From JAEUMY01 sp031394355 (lineage in GTDB: Bacteria > Pseudomonadota > Gammaproteobacteria > Burkholderiales > Usitatibacteraceae), in contig JANNSU010000078.1 of assembly GCA_031394355.1 (NCBI GenBank), forward strand, positions 1 through 60,737: a stretch of DNA of 60,737 nucleotides, given 5' to 3'. The notes under the pieces are model-generated. The model did no database searches. It had not been told where the DNA came from and saw only the letters and a program-made list of their open reading frames with translations. Of this stretch, positions 8,900 through 17,890 are shown piece by piece. A program made the position numbers and the translations under genes. Each line of letters starts with the position of its first letter. Within the stretch, counting starts at the first letter, position 1.

Positions 8900-9539
8900 T
8901 CTGATTGTCTTCGACTGGGATGGGACACTCATGAATTCTACGGGGCTCATCGCGCTTTGCATTCAGTCAGCGGCGCACGACACGGGATTGCCAGTGCCTG
9001 ATGAGCGCGCAGCAAAGTACGTGATAGGGCTTGGCCTTGAGGATGCGACGGCGACACTGTTTCCGACCAACACCGCAACAGAGCGCATGGCCTTTGCAAT
9101 GCGATTCCGGTATCACTACGTGTCTCGCGACCACGAGGCGCCGCTTTATGATGGCGTTGAATCAATGCTCGCAGGATTGAAGCGCGAAGACCGGTACATG
9201 GCGATCGCGACAGGCAAGCCACGCGCAGGGCTGGATCGGGCACTCGCTTATACGGGGCTGAAAGGCTACTTTGATTTCACGCGGTGTGCCGATGAAGGAT
9301 TTCCCAAGCCTCATCCCGGAATGCTGCGCGCTTTGATGGACTACTGTGCCGTCGAGCCCGAGAGAGTGCTCATGATCGGAGATACGACTCATGACCTTCA
9401 GTTGGCTGCGAACGCGGGCACAAGTGCCATCGCGGTGAGCTATGGCGCACATGATTCATCCGAGTTCCAACAGCATCGACCGCTGGCGGTCATGCGCAGT
9501 ATTCAGGAGTTGGGCGAATGGCTGAACCGGCACGCATGA
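8883..9539 (+). CDS. HAD-superfamily hydrolase (phosphoglycolate-phosphatase-like)
   Basis: 218 residues from the ATG at 8883, which lies inside the end of rluC (translational coupling). HAD motif I FDWDGTLMNS at the N-terminus supplies the nucleophile and acid Asp; motif II ATGKPRAG; motif III/IV FPKPHPGM and MIGDTTHDLQLAANAG. Subfamily IA with a helical cap. The natural substrate cannot be told; phosphoglycolate or another small phosphomonoester is the usual annotation. Conserved partner of rluC in betaproteobacteria. An open frame upstream of 8883 is only the rluC coding region read out of phase. Confidence 0.9.
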   Translation: MPGSFDLIVFDWDGTLMNSTGLIALCIQSAAHDTGLPVPDERAAKYVIGLGLEDATATLFPTNTATERMAFAMRFRYHYVSRDHEAPLYDGVESMLAGLKREDRYMAIATGKPRAGLDRALAYTGLKGYFDFTRCADEGFPKPHPGMLRALMDYCAVEPERVLMIGDTTHDLQLAANAGTSAIAVSYGAHDSSEFQQHRPLAVMRSIQELGEWLNRHA

Positions 9540-9886
9540 TCTGCGAATCCGCAACGCTCTTGGATGGCGGGCGAGCCTTTCGCTTCGACATTGTCGAGGT
9601 CGGTCGACTGCTTCCGTGCTTTGCGATTCGCCATGACGCCACAGTGCATGCCTATGTAAACAGTTGCCCCCACAGGGGGACTGAACTTGATTGGCTGGCC
9701 GGGGAAGTATTCGATGAATCTGGTCTATACTTGATTTGTGCAACACACGGGGCAGCATTCGACCCTGCCACTGGCCTTTGCGTGTCGGGTCCCTGCTCAG
9801 GCGAGCGACTTTCCCGCATCGCAGTCCAGGAGGAGAATGGCCAAGTAAGGCTTGAACCTGCTTCCGGGGCCGCCCGGTCCTCCTGA
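9518..9886 (+). CDS. Small Rieske [2Fe-2S] ferredoxin-like protein
   Basis: 122 residues, overlapping the HAD gene by 22 bases. The two cluster-binding motifs are CPHRG (Cys-X-His) and CATHG (Cys-X2-His), spaced as in Rieske proteins, followed by the conserved AAFDPATGLCVSGPC loop. No membrane segment or signal peptide, so a soluble cytoplasmic electron carrier or oxygenase-type ferredoxin. Partner unknown; it travels with the rluC-HAD pair in related genomes. Same-strand overlap shows it belongs to the rluC transcript. Confidence 0.9.
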   Translation: MAEPARMICESATLLDGGRAFRFDIVEVGRLLPCFAIRHDATVHAYVNSCPHRGTELDWLAGEVFDESGLYLICATHGAAFDPATGLCVSGPCSGERLSRIAVQEENGQVRLEPASGAARSS

Positions 9887-9907
9887 CACCATTCCAAGAC
9901 GGCACCC

Positions 9908-12751
9908 ATGTCATCGGAAATCCAAGGCAGTAAAGGAAAGAGTCTCAGATACCGTCTCGCTACGGGCCTGTTTCTTCTCGGCGTGGCGATTGCGCTGATG
10001 TTGGGTGTCATTGCAATTCGTGCTGCATCGGGTCTCGCGCTGACCGACGACGCCAGGAACGACTTCACGATTCAGGTCATTGTGTGGGGCTTCGGGGTCA
10101 TTCTGCTTACCGGGCTCGCTGGGATTCTGATCGGGCGAACCGTGGTCGAGCCCGTTGTTCGACTCAACCAAAAGCTCAAGAGCGGGAATCTGCTTGAGTT
10201 TCGGCGGCTGCCGGGAGAATTCACCGAGTTCTCCGAAGTTGACCAGCTCGCGTTCACGATGGATGAACTGGTCTCAATTCTGCGCGAGCGTGATGGGGAG
10301 CTTGCAGCCAGTGAAGAGAAGTTTCGCGAGACCTTCGATCTGGTCGATATTGGACTCGCCCACCTCGATGGCCAAGGCACTTTTTTGCGGCTGAATCGCA
10401 AAATGAGCGAGATTCTCGGCTTTGGTGAAGATGAATTGCTGGGCCATTCGCTGGCAAAGATTTTCCATCCGGAGGAAAAGGCGATTCTGGAAGCAGTCCC
10501 TCGTGCGGGTTCTGCGGCGGGAAATTCGCCCGGATCGCGCGAGCAGCGATATGTGCGAAAGGACGGGACAACAATTTGGGCGCGCCGATCCACCGTGTAT
10601 ATCCGGGATGAAAGGGGTGAGGCAAAGTACGCATTGACGGCCATTGAGGATGTATCCCAGTATCACGCGAGCCAGGAAACGCTCAGAACACTCAATGAAT
10701 CACTCCGGGCAATCGTTGAAAACTCGCCGCTCGCGATCTATTCCATCACGCCCAGCGGCATTGTCACACTCTGGAATCCTGCGGCAGAGCGGCTGTTCGG
10801 GCTGAAGGAGGCCGACGTCCTCGGCAGACCTTCCCCGCTCGCGGTCGCGGAACTGGCTGATTCGACGCTCGCCATCCGCAGCCGCGTGCTTGCAGGCGAA
10901 ACAGTTCATAACGTGGAGATTCAGCACGTCCGTGAAGGTCGCCCAATGCACATCAGTCTTTCTGCTGCGCCACTCAAGAGCGGTGATGGCAAGACTATTG
11001 GCGTACTCGTGACTTGTGCGGATATCACGGGGCTCAAGACAGTCGAGCATGCGCTCGAGGCCAGCGAAGCACGATTCCGCGCGCTTTCCGAAAGTGCGAT
11101 GGACATTGTGACCGTAATCGATGCGAACGGATTGATTCTCTATCAGAGCCCTTCGGTGCGTCATCTTCTAGGCGTTGATCCGGAGACCATGATCGGATTG
11201 AATCAGTTCGACATCATTCACAGGGATGATGCGTCGATGATCAGGGAGCGATTCAAGGAATTGCTGACCCGGGGAACGCTGGAGCGTCCGGTCGAGTTTC
11301 GCGTCCGCCATGCGGATGGGACATGGCGCACCCTGGAGTCCATCGGAAAGAACTGCCTTGATGTTCCGGCCATCAAAGGCATCATCGTCAATACCCGTGA
11401 CGTGAGTGAGCGGCGAGCCATTCAGCAGCGAATCCAGCACCTTGCTTATCACGATGCATTGACGAGCTTGCCGAATCGATCTTTGTTGCAGGATCGTGTC
11501 GCCCAGGCGATCAGCCGGGCTGACCGCAGCGGAAAGCGCCTTGCCGTGATGTTTATCGACATCGATAATTTCAAGAATATCAATGACACCCTTGGTCATG
11601 ATGTCGGTGATGAATTGCTTCGGGAAGTCGCAAGACGGCTGCTTGAATCCGTCCGTAGCCATGACACCATTGCCCGCCAGGGTGGCGATGAGTTCATCGT
11701 GCTGCTTGAAGAGCTTGAAGGGCAATCGGGTGCTGCCCGCGTTGCCCAGAAAATCCTGGAAGCGCTGCGATCAGTGTTTGAAGTTGGCGGTACCAAGCAA
11801 CATGTCTCGGGGTCTGTTGGTATTGCGCTTTTCCCCGACGATGGCAAGGATTCCCAGACGCTCATGAAGAACGCCGACACGGCGATGTTCCACAGCAAGT
11901 CTCAAGGCAAGAACACCTACCATTTCTTTACCAGCAACATGAACATTGCGGTAAAGCGCCGCGCAATGCTGGAGAGCAGCCTGCGAGCTGCGGTGACCGA
12001 TGGAGATTTCGTGCTTCATTACCAGCCGCAGGTAGATTTGGCGACCGGTAAAGTCGTTGCTGTGGAGGCGCTCGTTCGCTGGAACAATCAGGCGGGGGGT
12101 ATCGTCTTGCCGGGCGACTTCATTCCTCTCGCGGAGGAAACCGGCCTGATCAGCGACATTGGCGAGTGGGTGTTGAGGGAAGGTTGTCTGCAAGCTCGCA
12201 GGTGGCAGGATGCGGGCATCGCTCCGGCAAGAGTGGCCATCAATCTTTCGACCAGGCAACTGGGGGACAAGGGATTCCTCTCCATGGTGCAGCGAGTGCT
12301 GAAAGAGACTGGGTTGTCCCCCGGTTGTCTCGAGCTGGAAATCACAGAAAGTCAGGTGATGAAGCAGGCTGAAGGAAGCATCCAGCTGCTGAACGATCTG
12401 GCGGATTTGGGCATTCACCTTGCAGTGGATGACTTTGGTACCGGGTATTCAAGTCTGTCGTATCTCAAAAGATTGCCAATTACCAAGCTCAAGATTGACC
12501 AGTCATTTGTGCGCGATATCACTGTGGATCCCAACGACACGGCCATAGTTGTTGCAATCATCAGCATGGCTCGGAGCCTGGATCTTGAGGTCATTGCCGA
12601 AGGTATCGAGACGGCGGGTCAGCTCAATCTGCTCCGAGCGAAGGGATGCGGCATTGGTCAGGGCTATTACTTCTCCATGCCGCTTGCCGCTGGCGAGCTG
12701 GAGGCAGTGCTGCGTCGTGGTTCCATTACCGCCGAGGTGCAACTGGCCTGA
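9908..12751 (+). CDS. Membrane PAS-GGDEF-EAL cyclic-di-GMP enzyme
   Basis: 947 residues. Two N-terminal membrane helices (~18-40 and ~55-75) with a very short periplasmic loop, a HAMP-like linker, three PAS domains (~125-245, ~250-375, ~385-510), then GGDEF and EAL domains. The GGDEF active site is intact (RQGGDEF, ~592-596) and preceded by an RSHD inhibitory site (RXXD five residues upstream). The EAL motif is intact (VEALVRW, ~720-722) with DDFGTGYSSL further on. It could both make and break cyclic-di-GMP; which activity dominates cannot be read from sequence. Starts 21 bases after the Rieske gene on the same strand. Confidence 0.93.
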   Translation: MSSEIQGSKGKSLRYRLATGLFLLGVAIALMLGVIAIRAASGLALTDDARNDFTIQVIVWGFGVILLTGLAGILIGRTVVEPVVRLNQKLKSGNLLEFRRLPGEFTEFSEVDQLAFTMDELVSILRERDGELAASEEKFRETFDLVDIGLAHLDGQGTFLRLNRKMSEILGFGEDELLGHSLAKIFHPEEKAILEAVPRAGSAAGNSPGSREQRYVRKDGTTIWARRSTVYIRDERGEAKYALTAIEDVSQYHASQETLRTLNESLRAIVENSPLAIYSITPSGIVTLWNPAAERLFGLKEADVLGRPSPLAVAELADSTLAIRSRVLAGETVHNVEIQHVREGRPMHISLSAAPLKSGDGKTIGVLVTCADITGLKTVEHALEASEARFRALSESAMDIVTVIDANGLILYQSPSVRHLLGVDPETMIGLNQFDIIHRDDASMIRERFKELLTRGTLERPVEFRVRHADGTWRTLESIGKNCLDVPAIKGIIVNTRDVSERRAIQQRIQHLAYHDALTSLPNRSLLQDRVAQAISRADRSGKRLAVMFIDIDNFKNINDTLGHDVGDELLREVARRLLESVRSHDTIARQGGDEFIVLLEELEGQSGAARVAQKILEALRSVFEVGGTKQHVSGSVGIALFPDDGKDSQTLMKNADTAMFHSKSQGKNTYHFFTSNMNIAVKRRAMLESSLRAAVTDGDFVLHYQPQVDLATGKVVAVEALVRWNNQAGGIVLPGDFIPLAEETGLISDIGEWVLREGCLQARRWQDAGIAPARVAINLSTRQLGDKGFLSMVQRVLKETGLSPGCLELEITESQVMKQAEGSIQLLNDLADLGIHLAVDDFGTGYSSLSYLKRLPITKLKIDQSFVRDITVDPNDTAIVVAIISMARSLDLEVIAEGIETAGQLNLLRAKGCGIGQGYYFSMPLAAGELEAVLRRGSITAEVQLA

Positions 12752-12764
12752 TAGCCGACCGGAT

Positions 12765-13478
12765 TCAGGCAAGTATCAGAAAGACTGCCGGTCGACGATT
12801 CAAGTCAGGGGGCGCCACCTCGTTCCACCCGCCAACTGTGCGGGTCATCAGGAACTGACTCGGTGCCGTCAAGTCTGCTGCGATGCACAGGTGCGTACCA
12901 GGACGACAATAGGTCAGCACGTCTTTTAGCAGCGCCATGTTTCTGTACGGTGTTTCGATGAAAATCTGGGTTTGTTGGCGCTGTGCCGACTGCTTTTCCA
13001 GTGATTCAATCGCTGTGCGTCGAGCTGACTTGTCCTGAGGTAAATAGCCATGAAAGCAGAACTGCTGGCCATTGAGTCCTGAGCCCATCAAGGCGAGCAA
13101 CAGCGAGGAAGGGCCCACCAATGGGAAGACTTCGATGCCTGCTCGATGTGCCGCAGCGACCAACAGTGCCCCGGGGTCAGCGACGCCGGGTGCGCCCGCA
13201 TCGGACAACAACCCCAGATCGCGACCGGCCAGTGCAGGCGACAGCAGGGCGTCCACCGAGCGCGCATCGGTGTGTTCATTGAGAACCGACAGCGATAACG
13301 ATTGAAGTGGAACGGTGGTGCCGCATGCCTTGAGGAATGCTCTCGATGTTTTTGGATCCTCGACAACATAATCCGTCAGGCGGCTGATGATTGCCAATGC
13401 GCTGGCTGGCAGGATGGCAACGGGCTCAAAGGGAGCGCACAAATTGCTTGGCAGCAAGTAAAGTCGGCCAGTCTTCAT
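12765..13478 (-). CDS. Tetrapyrrole-methylase-fold SAM-dependent methyltransferase (RsmI-like)
   Basis: 237 residues. SDAGAPGVADPGALLV is the signature of the RsmI branch of the tetrapyrrole methylase fold, together with FPLVGPSSLLLALMGSGLNGQQFCFHGYLP and FIETPYRN. Family members include RsmI, which 2'-O-methylates C1402 of 16S rRNA, but this shorter type next to maf is a paralogous group of beta/gammaproteobacteria with no proven target. Its start overlaps the maf stop by 4 bases, so the two are co-translated. Convergent with the GGDEF-EAL gene only 13 bases away. Confidence 0.87.
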   Translation of the reverse strand: MKTGRLYLLPSNLCAPFEPVAILPASALAIISRLTDYVVEDPKTSRAFLKACGTTVPLQSLSLSVLNEHTDARSVDALLSPALAGRDLGLLSDAGAPGVADPGALLVAAAHRAGIEVFPLVGPSSLLLALMGSGLNGQQFCFHGYLPQDKSARRTAIESLEKQSAQRQQTQIFIETPYRNMALLKDVLTYCRPGTHLCIAADLTAPSQFLMTRTVGGWNEVAPPDLNRRPAVFLILA

Positions 13479-14056
13479 GCCAGCAGGGAAAGTCCGGCAT
13501 CAGCCAGAAGTCCGGTCAGTGCAATGAGCGGCAATCCCACCAACGCCGTTGGATCAGTTGTTTGGAGTTCAGCAATGAGCGCGATGCCCAGGCCCTCAGA
13601 CTTTGCGCTGCCTGCGCAATCGAATGCGGGTTCCAGATCGAGGTAGCGCGATATTTGCTGATCGGTAAGGTGCCGGTAGGTGACACGTGTGGTCACCAGC
13701 GCCTCGCGACAACTGCCCGCCGCAAAGAGACAGACTGCCGTGTGGAAGAGTACCGTCTTGCCGCGCAACTGTCTGAGTTGTGTTTCGGCCGCTTCACGTG
13801 TGCCCGGTTTGCCAATCGGGTTACCATCCAAGTCTGCAACCTGGTCTGATCCAATAACCCATGCAATCGGCCGAAGCATCAGAACTGCTTCAGCTTTTTC
13901 GCGGGCGAGGCGACGAGCCATGGCTAAGGTGCTTTCGCCATCGAGGGGTGATTCGTCTATCCCGGCGACCTGTACCTCGAAAGGGAGTTGCAGTCGCTTG
14001 AGCAATTCGGCGCGGTAGGGAGAGCCGGACGCCAGCAGGATTTGCGGGGGATTCAA
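13475..14056 (-). CDS. yceF: Maf/YceF-type nucleoside triphosphate pyrophosphatase
   Basis: 193 residues. N-terminal ILLASGSPYRAELLKRL is the Maf nucleotide-binding signature; IGSDQVADLDG and GKPGTREAAETQLRQLRGK follow. Maf proteins hydrolyse non-canonical or modified NTPs; the YceF branch, adjacent to yceD-rpmF as here, prefers 7-methyl-GTP. The ASGSPYR form and location favour that branch. Divergent from yceD across 49 bases. Confidence 0.92.
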   Translation of the reverse strand: MNPPQILLASGSPYRAELLKRLQLPFEVQVAGIDESPLDGESTLAMARRLAREKAEAVLMLRPIAWVIGSDQVADLDGNPIGKPGTREAAETQLRQLRGKTVLFHTAVCLFAAGSCREALVTTRVTYRHLTDQQISRYLDLEPAFDCAGSAKSEGLGIALIAELQTTDPTALVGLPLIALTGLLADAGLSLLA

Positions 14057-14105
14057 TGGTTAAGTCTTTGACAAAGTTGGGAAAAGAATATAACATGCGC
14101 GCCGC

Positions 14106-14645
14106 ATGACCAAAGCAGACAAGACCGCTGGCGGAACGCACATCATCCGCAACGTGGACAGTTTCACCCGCCTGAAGCAGCGGGCCTCCGGTACCCTTGC
14201 AATTGCAGGGCTGGAAAGGCTCGCGGACCTCGTGCAGTCACCTGATGGAGACATTCACTACGTCGCGACAGGCCGCACCCTGAATGGTGCGGACGGGTCG
14301 GTATTGCGTAAACTGGATTTGCGTGTGCAGGGCTCTGTGCTGGTGCCCGGTGAAACGCCGGACGGGTTATGGGAGCATGAACTGGATGTAAAGCGGGTCT
14401 TCGTGTTGGTCCGCAGCGAGGCGGAATTGCCGCCCCTGGAGGCTGAACCGGAAGACGAGGATTATCTGGTTGTAGACAAGGAGCTGGATTTGTCTGCGCT
14501 GGTGGAGGATGAAGTCCTGCTGGATCTGCCGGTGGCACCACTTGGGCTGCCGGATACTGCAGGTCCAGGGGGGGCGGAGGGTGAATCGGGGAAGAGTTCC
14601 CCTTTCGCCGCGCTGGCTTCACTCAAGAAACAGAATCATTCATAA
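14106..14645 (+). CDS. yceD: DUF177/YceD family protein (ribosome biogenesis linked), lacking the usual Cys pair
   Basis: 179 residues. Position directly before rpmF and the C-terminal pattern (DLSALVEDEVLLDLPVAPLG ... SPFAALASLKK) identify it as YceD/DUF177, a family linked to 23S rRNA accumulation and co-transcribed with L32 from plants to bacteria. The central motif that is typically CQRC in this family is here RVQGSV, so the two conserved cysteines are missing. An insertion rich in Pro/Glu (LPPLEAEPEDED) lies in the middle. First gene of the fatty-acid operon; the ATG at 14106 lies 49 bases from the divergent maf start. Confidence 0.88.
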   Translation: MTKADKTAGGTHIIRNVDSFTRLKQRASGTLAIAGLERLADLVQSPDGDIHYVATGRTLNGADGSVLRKLDLRVQGSVLVPGETPDGLWEHELDVKRVFVLVRSEAELPPLEAEPEDEDYLVVDKELDLSALVEDEVLLDLPVAPLGLPDTAGPGGAEGESGKSSPFAALASLKKQNHS

Positions 14646-14656
14646 GGAGAATTACC

Positions 14657-14836
14657 ATGGCAGTCCAACAAAACAAGAAATCGCCGTCAAAGCGCGGCAT
14701 GCATCGCGCACATGATTTTCTGACCGCTCCGCCGCTGGCAGTCGAGCCCACCACGGGCGAAACACATCTGCGTCATCACATCTCCCCGTCAGGTTTTTAT
14801 CGCGGGAAGAAAGTTCTGAAGACCAAGGCAGACTGA
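14657..14836 (+). CDS. rpmF: 50S ribosomal protein L32
   Basis: 59 residues starting MAVQQNKKSPSKRGMHRAHD and ending in SGFYRGKKVLKTKAD, the standard L32 architecture. A strong AAGGAGA ribosome binding site at 14643-14649 precedes the ATG. The cysteine zinc ribbon of some L32 proteins is absent (the C-minus form). Lies 11 bases after yceD; the yceD-rpmF-plsX order is conserved and couples ribosome and lipid synthesis. Confidence 0.97.
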   Translation: MAVQQNKKSPSKRGMHRAHDFLTAPPLAVEPTTGETHLRHHISPSGFYRGKKVLKTKAD

Positions 14837-14910
14837 TTTCTTCTCACTGTTCGGGCGTCACACGTGCACTTGTGCATTCGTGACCGGCTCGCAATGACTG
14901 GCTCCCCGCA

Positions 14911-15996
14911 GTGAGCATATCCGGCCCCATCACCATCGCAGTGGATGCGATGGGTGGTGACCATGGCCCATCCGTCACCATCGCTGCCTCTCTCGATTTT
15001 CTCGATGAGGTGAGAGATGCGCGTGTGCTTCTTGTCGGCCAGACGGAGGTCATCCGTGCTGCCCTCAGGAAGGCAAAGGCAGGTGACGTCCTGCATGGTG
15101 AATCGCCGCGGCTTTCGATTGTCGAGGCACCGGAGGTCGTTGGCATGGATGAAGACATCCGCTCGGCCATTCGCACCAAGAAGCGATCTTCGATGCGCGT
15201 GGCAATCGATCTGGTGAAGAGCGGGGACGCGCATGCCTGTGTGTCTGCAGGCAATACTGGTGCCTTGATGGGCACAGCCAAGTTTGTGTTGAAGACGCTG
15301 CCGGGCATCGATCGACCAGCCATCTGCGCTGTGCTGCCATCCCGCAAAGGGGCAGTCTATGCGCTGGACTTGGGCGCGAACGCGGAGTGTGAGCCGGAAC
15401 ATCTTCTCCAGTTTGCGATCATGGGTGCCATGTTGGCCAGCGCAGTTGAGGGCAATCCCAATCCCAGCGTCGGTCTCCTCAACATCGGATCAGAAGACAT
15501 CAAGGGCAACGAGTCGGTCAAGAAAGCTGCCGAGCTTATCAAGCAGAGTCATCTCAACTTTCACGGTAACGTCGAAGGTACCGACATCTACAAGGGCACC
15601 ACGGATGTAGTGGTCTGTGATGGATTCGTGGGTAATGTGATGCTGAAGACCTCAGAGGGTCTTGCAAAAATGATGGGGGATTTCCTCAAGGAGGAGTACA
15701 CCCGCAACATCTTTACCAAGCTGGCAGCCCTCGTATCCGCACCGATCATCAGACGATTCCGCAATCGCGTGGACCATCGGCGCTACAACGGTGCCGCGCT
15801 GCTTGGTTTGAAGGGCGTGGTGGTGAAGAGCCATGGATCGGCTGACCGCTTTGCATTCTGCAAGGCGCTGGAACGCGCAGAGTCTGAAGTGCGCCATGAA
15901 TTGCTGGGCCGCATTACCGAAGAAATCGAGCGTCTGTACGAACTCGGGCTGCTCTCGCCCAAGACCGCGACCGCTGACAGCGGAGACTCCGCGTGA
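14911..15996 (+). CDS. plsX: Phosphate acyltransferase PlsX
   Basis: 361 residues starting from a GTG at 14911. Converts acyl-ACP to acyl-phosphate, the first step of phosphatidic acid synthesis by the PlsX/PlsY route. Visible: IAVDAMGGDHGP at the N-terminus, SAGNTGALMG, LDLGANAECEPEHL, LLNIGSEDIKGN, VVCDGFVGNVMLKTSEG and the C-terminal RYNGAALLGLKGVVVKSHGSAD-type region: all family blocks. Peripheral membrane enzyme. The last codons overlap the fabH GTG by 4 bases. Confidence 0.97.
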   Translation: MSISGPITIAVDAMGGDHGPSVTIAASLDFLDEVRDARVLLVGQTEVIRAALRKAKAGDVLHGESPRLSIVEAPEVVGMDEDIRSAIRTKKRSSMRVAIDLVKSGDAHACVSAGNTGALMGTAKFVLKTLPGIDRPAICAVLPSRKGAVYALDLGANAECEPEHLLQFAIMGAMLASAVEGNPNPSVGLLNIGSEDIKGNESVKKAAELIKQSHLNFHGNVEGTDIYKGTTDVVVCDGFVGNVMLKTSEGLAKMMGDFLKEEYTRNIFTKLAALVSAPIIRRFRNRVDHRRYNGAALLGLKGVVVKSHGSADRFAFCKALERAESEVRHELLGRITEEIERLYELGLLSPKTATADSGDSA

Positions 15997-16952
15997 CCTT
16001 CTCGCGCATTACCGGAACCGGCAGCTATCTGCCGGAAAAAGTCCTGACCAATCGTGATCTGGCTACATTAGTCGAGACCAGCGATGACTGGATCGTGAGC
16101 CGGACGGGTATCCGTCAGCGCCATATCGCTGCAGACAGCCAGATGACCAGTGACCTTGCGCTCGCCGCATCGGAGCGTGCCATCGCGGCAGCGGGTATAG
16201 ATCACGGCGACATCGACCTGATCATCGTTGCCACCAGCACACCAGACATGGTTTTCCCGGCAACGGCCTGCATTGTCCAGGAAAAGCTCGGCATCAAAGG
16301 CGGGGCAGCCTTCGACCTGCAAGCCGTGTGTTCGGGATTCGTTTACGCACTGTCCACGGCAGACAAGTTCATTCGCAGTGGCGCGCACCGTTGCGCGCTG
16401 GTGATCGGTGCCGAAGTGTTCTCGCGCATCCTCGACTGGAAAGACCGGTCTACCTGCGTGCTGTTTGGCGATGGTGCGGGCGCTGTGATTCTGCGCGCAG
16501 CCGACACACCGGGAATCCTGTCATCCCACCTTCATGCCGATGGCAGCTATCGCAGCATTCTTGAAACACCCGGTCATGTCTCCCATGGCCAGATCAGCGG
16601 CACTCCGTTTCTCAAGATGGAAGGGGGTGCGGTATTCAAGCTTGCAGTGCGTGTACTTGAAGAAGTCGCACATGAGGCACTGGATGCCAACGGCCTCTCT
16701 GTCCGTGACCTGGATTGGCTCATCGCACATCAGGCGAATATTCGTATTCTGACCCACACTGCAAAGAAGCTTGGCTTGCCCGACGAGAAGCTGGTAGTGA
16801 CTGTGGACCGGCATGCGAACACTTCTGCGGCATCCATTCCGCTTGCCTTGGACGTCGCCGTCCGGGACGGGCGCATCAAGTCCGGCCACCATGTGCTCCT
16901 CGAGGGCGTTGGCGGTGGATTCACCTGGGGATCGGTACTTCTCAAATGGTAG
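15993..16952 (+). CDS. fabH: Beta-ketoacyl-ACP synthase III
   Basis: 319 residues from a GTG overlapping the plsX stop (GTGA). Condenses acetyl-CoA with malonyl-ACP to begin fatty-acid synthesis. Catalytic triad visible: Cys113 (AVCSGFVYAL), His246 (AHQANIRIL) and Asn276 (RHANTSAASIP). The C-terminal GVGGGFTWGSVLLKW is the family end. The conserved HQANIR block contains a one-mismatch palindrome (GCGAATATTCGT, 16734-16745). Overlaps fabD by 7 bases. Confidence 0.97.
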   Translation: MTFSRITGTGSYLPEKVLTNRDLATLVETSDDWIVSRTGIRQRHIAADSQMTSDLALAASERAIAAAGIDHGDIDLIIVATSTPDMVFPATACIVQEKLGIKGGAAFDLQAVCSGFVYALSTADKFIRSGAHRCALVIGAEVFSRILDWKDRSTCVLFGDGAGAVILRAADTPGILSSHLHADGSYRSILETPGHVSHGQISGTPFLKMEGGAVFKLAVRVLEEVAHEALDANGLSVRDLDWLIAHQANIRILTHTAKKLGLPDEKLVVTVDRHANTSAASIPLALDVAVRDGRIKSGHHVLLEGVGGGFTWGSVLLKW

Positions 16953-17890
16953 ACAACAAGACACTGGCGATCGTCTTCGCAGGCCAAGGCTCACAGTCGA
17001 TCGGCATGATGGCGGGTTTCGCTGACCTGCCTGTCGTTCAGGAAACGCTGCAGGAGGCTTCGGATGTCCTGAAAGTAGACATCATTGGTATGTTGGCCGC
17101 CGGACCTGAAGAAGCGCTGGCCCAAACTGTGAACACGCAGCCTGTCATGCTGGCAGCCGGGGTGGCAACGTTTCGTGCGTGGAAGGCGCTCGGCGGAGCG
17201 GATGCTGCTTGCTATGCCGGCCACAGTCTCGGCGAATATTCGGCTTTGGTTGCAGCAGGAATTCTCGACTTCGCGGATGCGCTTCCGTTGGTGCGGTATC
17301 GTGCCGAATCCATGCAGGCGGCCGTGCCGGAAGGCACTGGGGGTATCGCTGCCGTGCTGGGTCTCGACGAAACTGCTGTGCAGGCGGTTTGCGCCGATGC
17401 TGCGCAAGGCGAGGTTCTTGAAGCGGTCAATCTCAATTCTCCTGGCCAGACCGTGATTGCGGGCCATCGCACCGCCGTGGAACGAGGCATGGTGTTGGCC
17501 AAAGAGCGCGGTGCCAAGCGTGCGCTCATGCTGCCGATGAGCGTGCCATCGCACTGTGCGCTCATGCAGCCGGCTGCTGACAGGCTTGCGGACTATCTAC
17601 AGAATGTCAGACTGCAACCGGGCAAGGCACCTGTCATCCAGAATGCTGATGTCACCGCATTCGATTCGCCGGACGCGATCAAGGCCGCATTGGTGCGCCA
17701 GTTGTATCGCCCCGTGCGTTGGATTGAAACTGTTCAGGCGCTCAAGGCGCGTGGCATGGCCACCGTTGCTGAGTGTGTGCCGGGCAAGGTGCTCACGGGA
17801 TTGAACAAGCGGATTGAAAGCTCATTGCAGTGCGTGGCGCTGACCGATTCGGCGTCCATGCGCACGCTTCTCGAAGGACAGCAGTCATGA
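16946..17890 (+). CDS. fabD: Malonyl-CoA:ACP transacylase
   Basis: 314 residues from the ATG at 16946, inside the end of fabH. Loads malonyl groups on acyl carrier protein. AGQGSQ at the N-terminus (oxyanion hole), nucleophile Ser94 in GHSLGEYSAL, catalytic His203 in PSHCALM and the NADVTAF block near the C-terminus. A longer open frame upstream belongs to fabH in another phase. A one-mismatch palindrome (17232-17243) encodes part of GEYS beside the active-site serine. Confidence 0.97.
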   Translation: MVDNKTLAIVFAGQGSQSIGMMAGFADLPVVQETLQEASDVLKVDIIGMLAAGPEEALAQTVNTQPVMLAAGVATFRAWKALGGADAACYAGHSLGEYSALVAAGILDFADALPLVRYRAESMQAAVPEGTGGIAAVLGLDETAVQAVCADAAQGEVLEAVNLNSPGQTVIAGHRTAVERGMVLAKERGAKRALMLPMSVPSHCALMQPAADRLADYLQNVRLQPGKAPVIQNADVTAFDSPDAIKAALVRQLYRPVRWIETVQALKARGMATVAECVPGKVLTGLNKRIESSLQCVALTDSASMRTLLEGQQS

